From: Spirochaetota bacterium
GTDB taxonomy: Bacteria > Spirochaetota > UBA4802 > UBA5550
NCBI GenBank assembly: GCA_022704585.1
Contig: JAKJGD010000102.1
Coordinates: forward strand, 1-7,149
Direction: 5' to 3'
DNA: 7,149 nt
Within the stretch, counting starts at the first letter, position 1; every line of letters begins with the position of its first letter. The notes below the pieces were generated by a model. That model saw only the letters and a list, made by a program, of their open reading frames with translations, made no database searches and had not been told where the DNA came from. Shown here in pieces: positions 6,719 to 7,149 of the stretch. Made by a program: the position numbers and the translations under genes.

Positions 6719-6724
6719 ACCCGG
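6708..6724 (+). terminator. Weak hairpin over the lipoprotein stop codon
   Basis: CCGGG (6708-6712), a 7-base loop containing the TAG stop, then CCCGG (6720-6724), followed by AATCTTT. The stem is only 5 bp and the tail is not a real T-run, so this is at most a partial terminator. Transcription may well continue into the ABC ATPase gene. Confidence 0.25.
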
Positions 6725-6860
6725 AATCTTTACACGCATCATTCCTCCGACTCGCTGCCGTGGAGGGACGAAGCGGTGCAAGAGAAATGCTTACGCGCCG
6801 CATGAGATGGCTTCAACATAGCAACTGGCGGCTCGATCAACCTATACCGGCACTGCAGGC

Positions 6861-7149
6861 ATGGATACCGATCATTACACATTAGTGGCCAGGGACATTT
6901 CCAAATCATTCGGAAGGAACCGCCTGCTTCGGAATATTAATATCGCCCTCTCCACCGGGGAGTCGCTCGCCGTAACCGGTCCGAACGGCTCCGGGAAATC
7001 AACCCTTCTAATGATCCTTGCCGGGCTGCTGAAACAGGGCGCGGGTTCCGTCACACATGCCGCTTCCGGGGAAATTCATCGCGATGACTGGCTTGCTCAT
7101 ATCGGGTATACCGGCCCGCTCATCAACGCCTACGATGAACTCACGGCGG
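6861..7149 (+). CDS. ABC transporter ATP-binding protein, CcmA-like, 3' end cut by window edge
   Basis: The first 96 residues of an ABC ATPase, the cytoplasmic motor that would pair with a membrane permease encoded beyond the window. Seen directly: an A-loop-type start (TLVARDISKSFGRNRLLRNI), Walker A GPNGSGKST (40-48) and the helix LLMILAGLLKQGAGSV. The segment HIGYTGPLINAYDELTA (80-96) occupies the Q-loop position. No glutamine is present there; GYTGP stands where GYxxQ is usual. That, and the short style of the domain, recalls CcmA/heme-exporter-like ATPases, but the substrate cannot be told from this fragment. The ATG at 6861 is the only conventional start after the in-frame TAG at 6819-6821. 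Its Shine-Dalgarno is poor (AGG one base away). The signature LSGGQ, Walker B and H-loop lie outside the window. It follows the lipoprotein gene by 142 bases on the same strand and may share its transcript. Confidence 0.88.
   Translation, partial: MDTDHYTLVARDISKSFGRNRLLRNINIALSTGESLAVTGPNGSGKSTLLMILAGLLKQGAGSVTHAASGEIHRDDWLAHIGYTGPLINAYDELTA

Noticed and set aside
1..7149. CRISPR arrays, tRNA/rRNA genes, insertion sequences, integrase or attachment repeats
   Set aside because: I looked for repeated units, CCA-type tRNA ends, transposase-like frames and terminal inverted repeats and saw none beyond short chance matches.

Overview
The window is a bacterial chromosomal segment. It holds five complete genes (rpsI, rplM, recX, a small AAA ATPase, a lipoprotein) and two genes cut by the window edges (alaS on the left, an ABC-transporter ATPase on the right). 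Coding DNA is moderately GC-rich, while the spacer at 5074-5452 is strikingly AT-rich. Starts have purine-rich Shine-Dalgarno sites, a perfect -35 box lies upstream of rplM, and a classical intrinsic terminator lies after rpsI. The mix of genes suggests a Gram-negative environmental bacterium. A spirochaete-like lineage is my guess from the lipoprotein type and the AlaS/L13 sequence flavour, but this is low confidence and nothing here fixes the phylum.

Left half: alaS (alanyl-tRNA synthetase) runs leftward from 2561 and leaves the window about 20 codons short of its expected end. A 215-base divergent spacer separates it from a rightward 236-residue AAA ATPase of the 'predicted ATPase' (COG3910-like) kind. 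That gene converges on recX, with only 42 bases between the two stops. recX and alaS are classic neighbours in many bacteria (recA-recX-alaS), so the ATPase looks like an antiparallel insertion into that arrangement.

Middle: reading leftward, rplM (L13) and rpsI (S9) form the usual two-gene ribosomal operon, with a strong candidate promoter, a 10-base intergenic gap and a strong intrinsic terminator. The recX start codon lies only 14 bases past the terminator T-run. recX may therefore depend on read-through of the ribosomal operon, or on a promoter embedded in the end of rpsI.

Right half: after a 379-base AT-rich divergent spacer, a 421-residue lipoprotein gene runs rightward. It has an LASC lipobox, a region resembling the FlgT N-terminal/LPP20-type domain, a CsgG/FlgT-middle-like alpha/beta region and a separate C-terminal alpha/beta domain. 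After a further 142 bases comes the start of an ABC ATPase resembling CcmA, with its Walker A intact and no glutamine where the Q-loop is expected. The two could be cotranscribed as an envelope or export module. I do not see an obviously new defence or mobile system. The most interesting items are the composite lipoprotein, the recX/terminator arrangement and the inserted ATPase.
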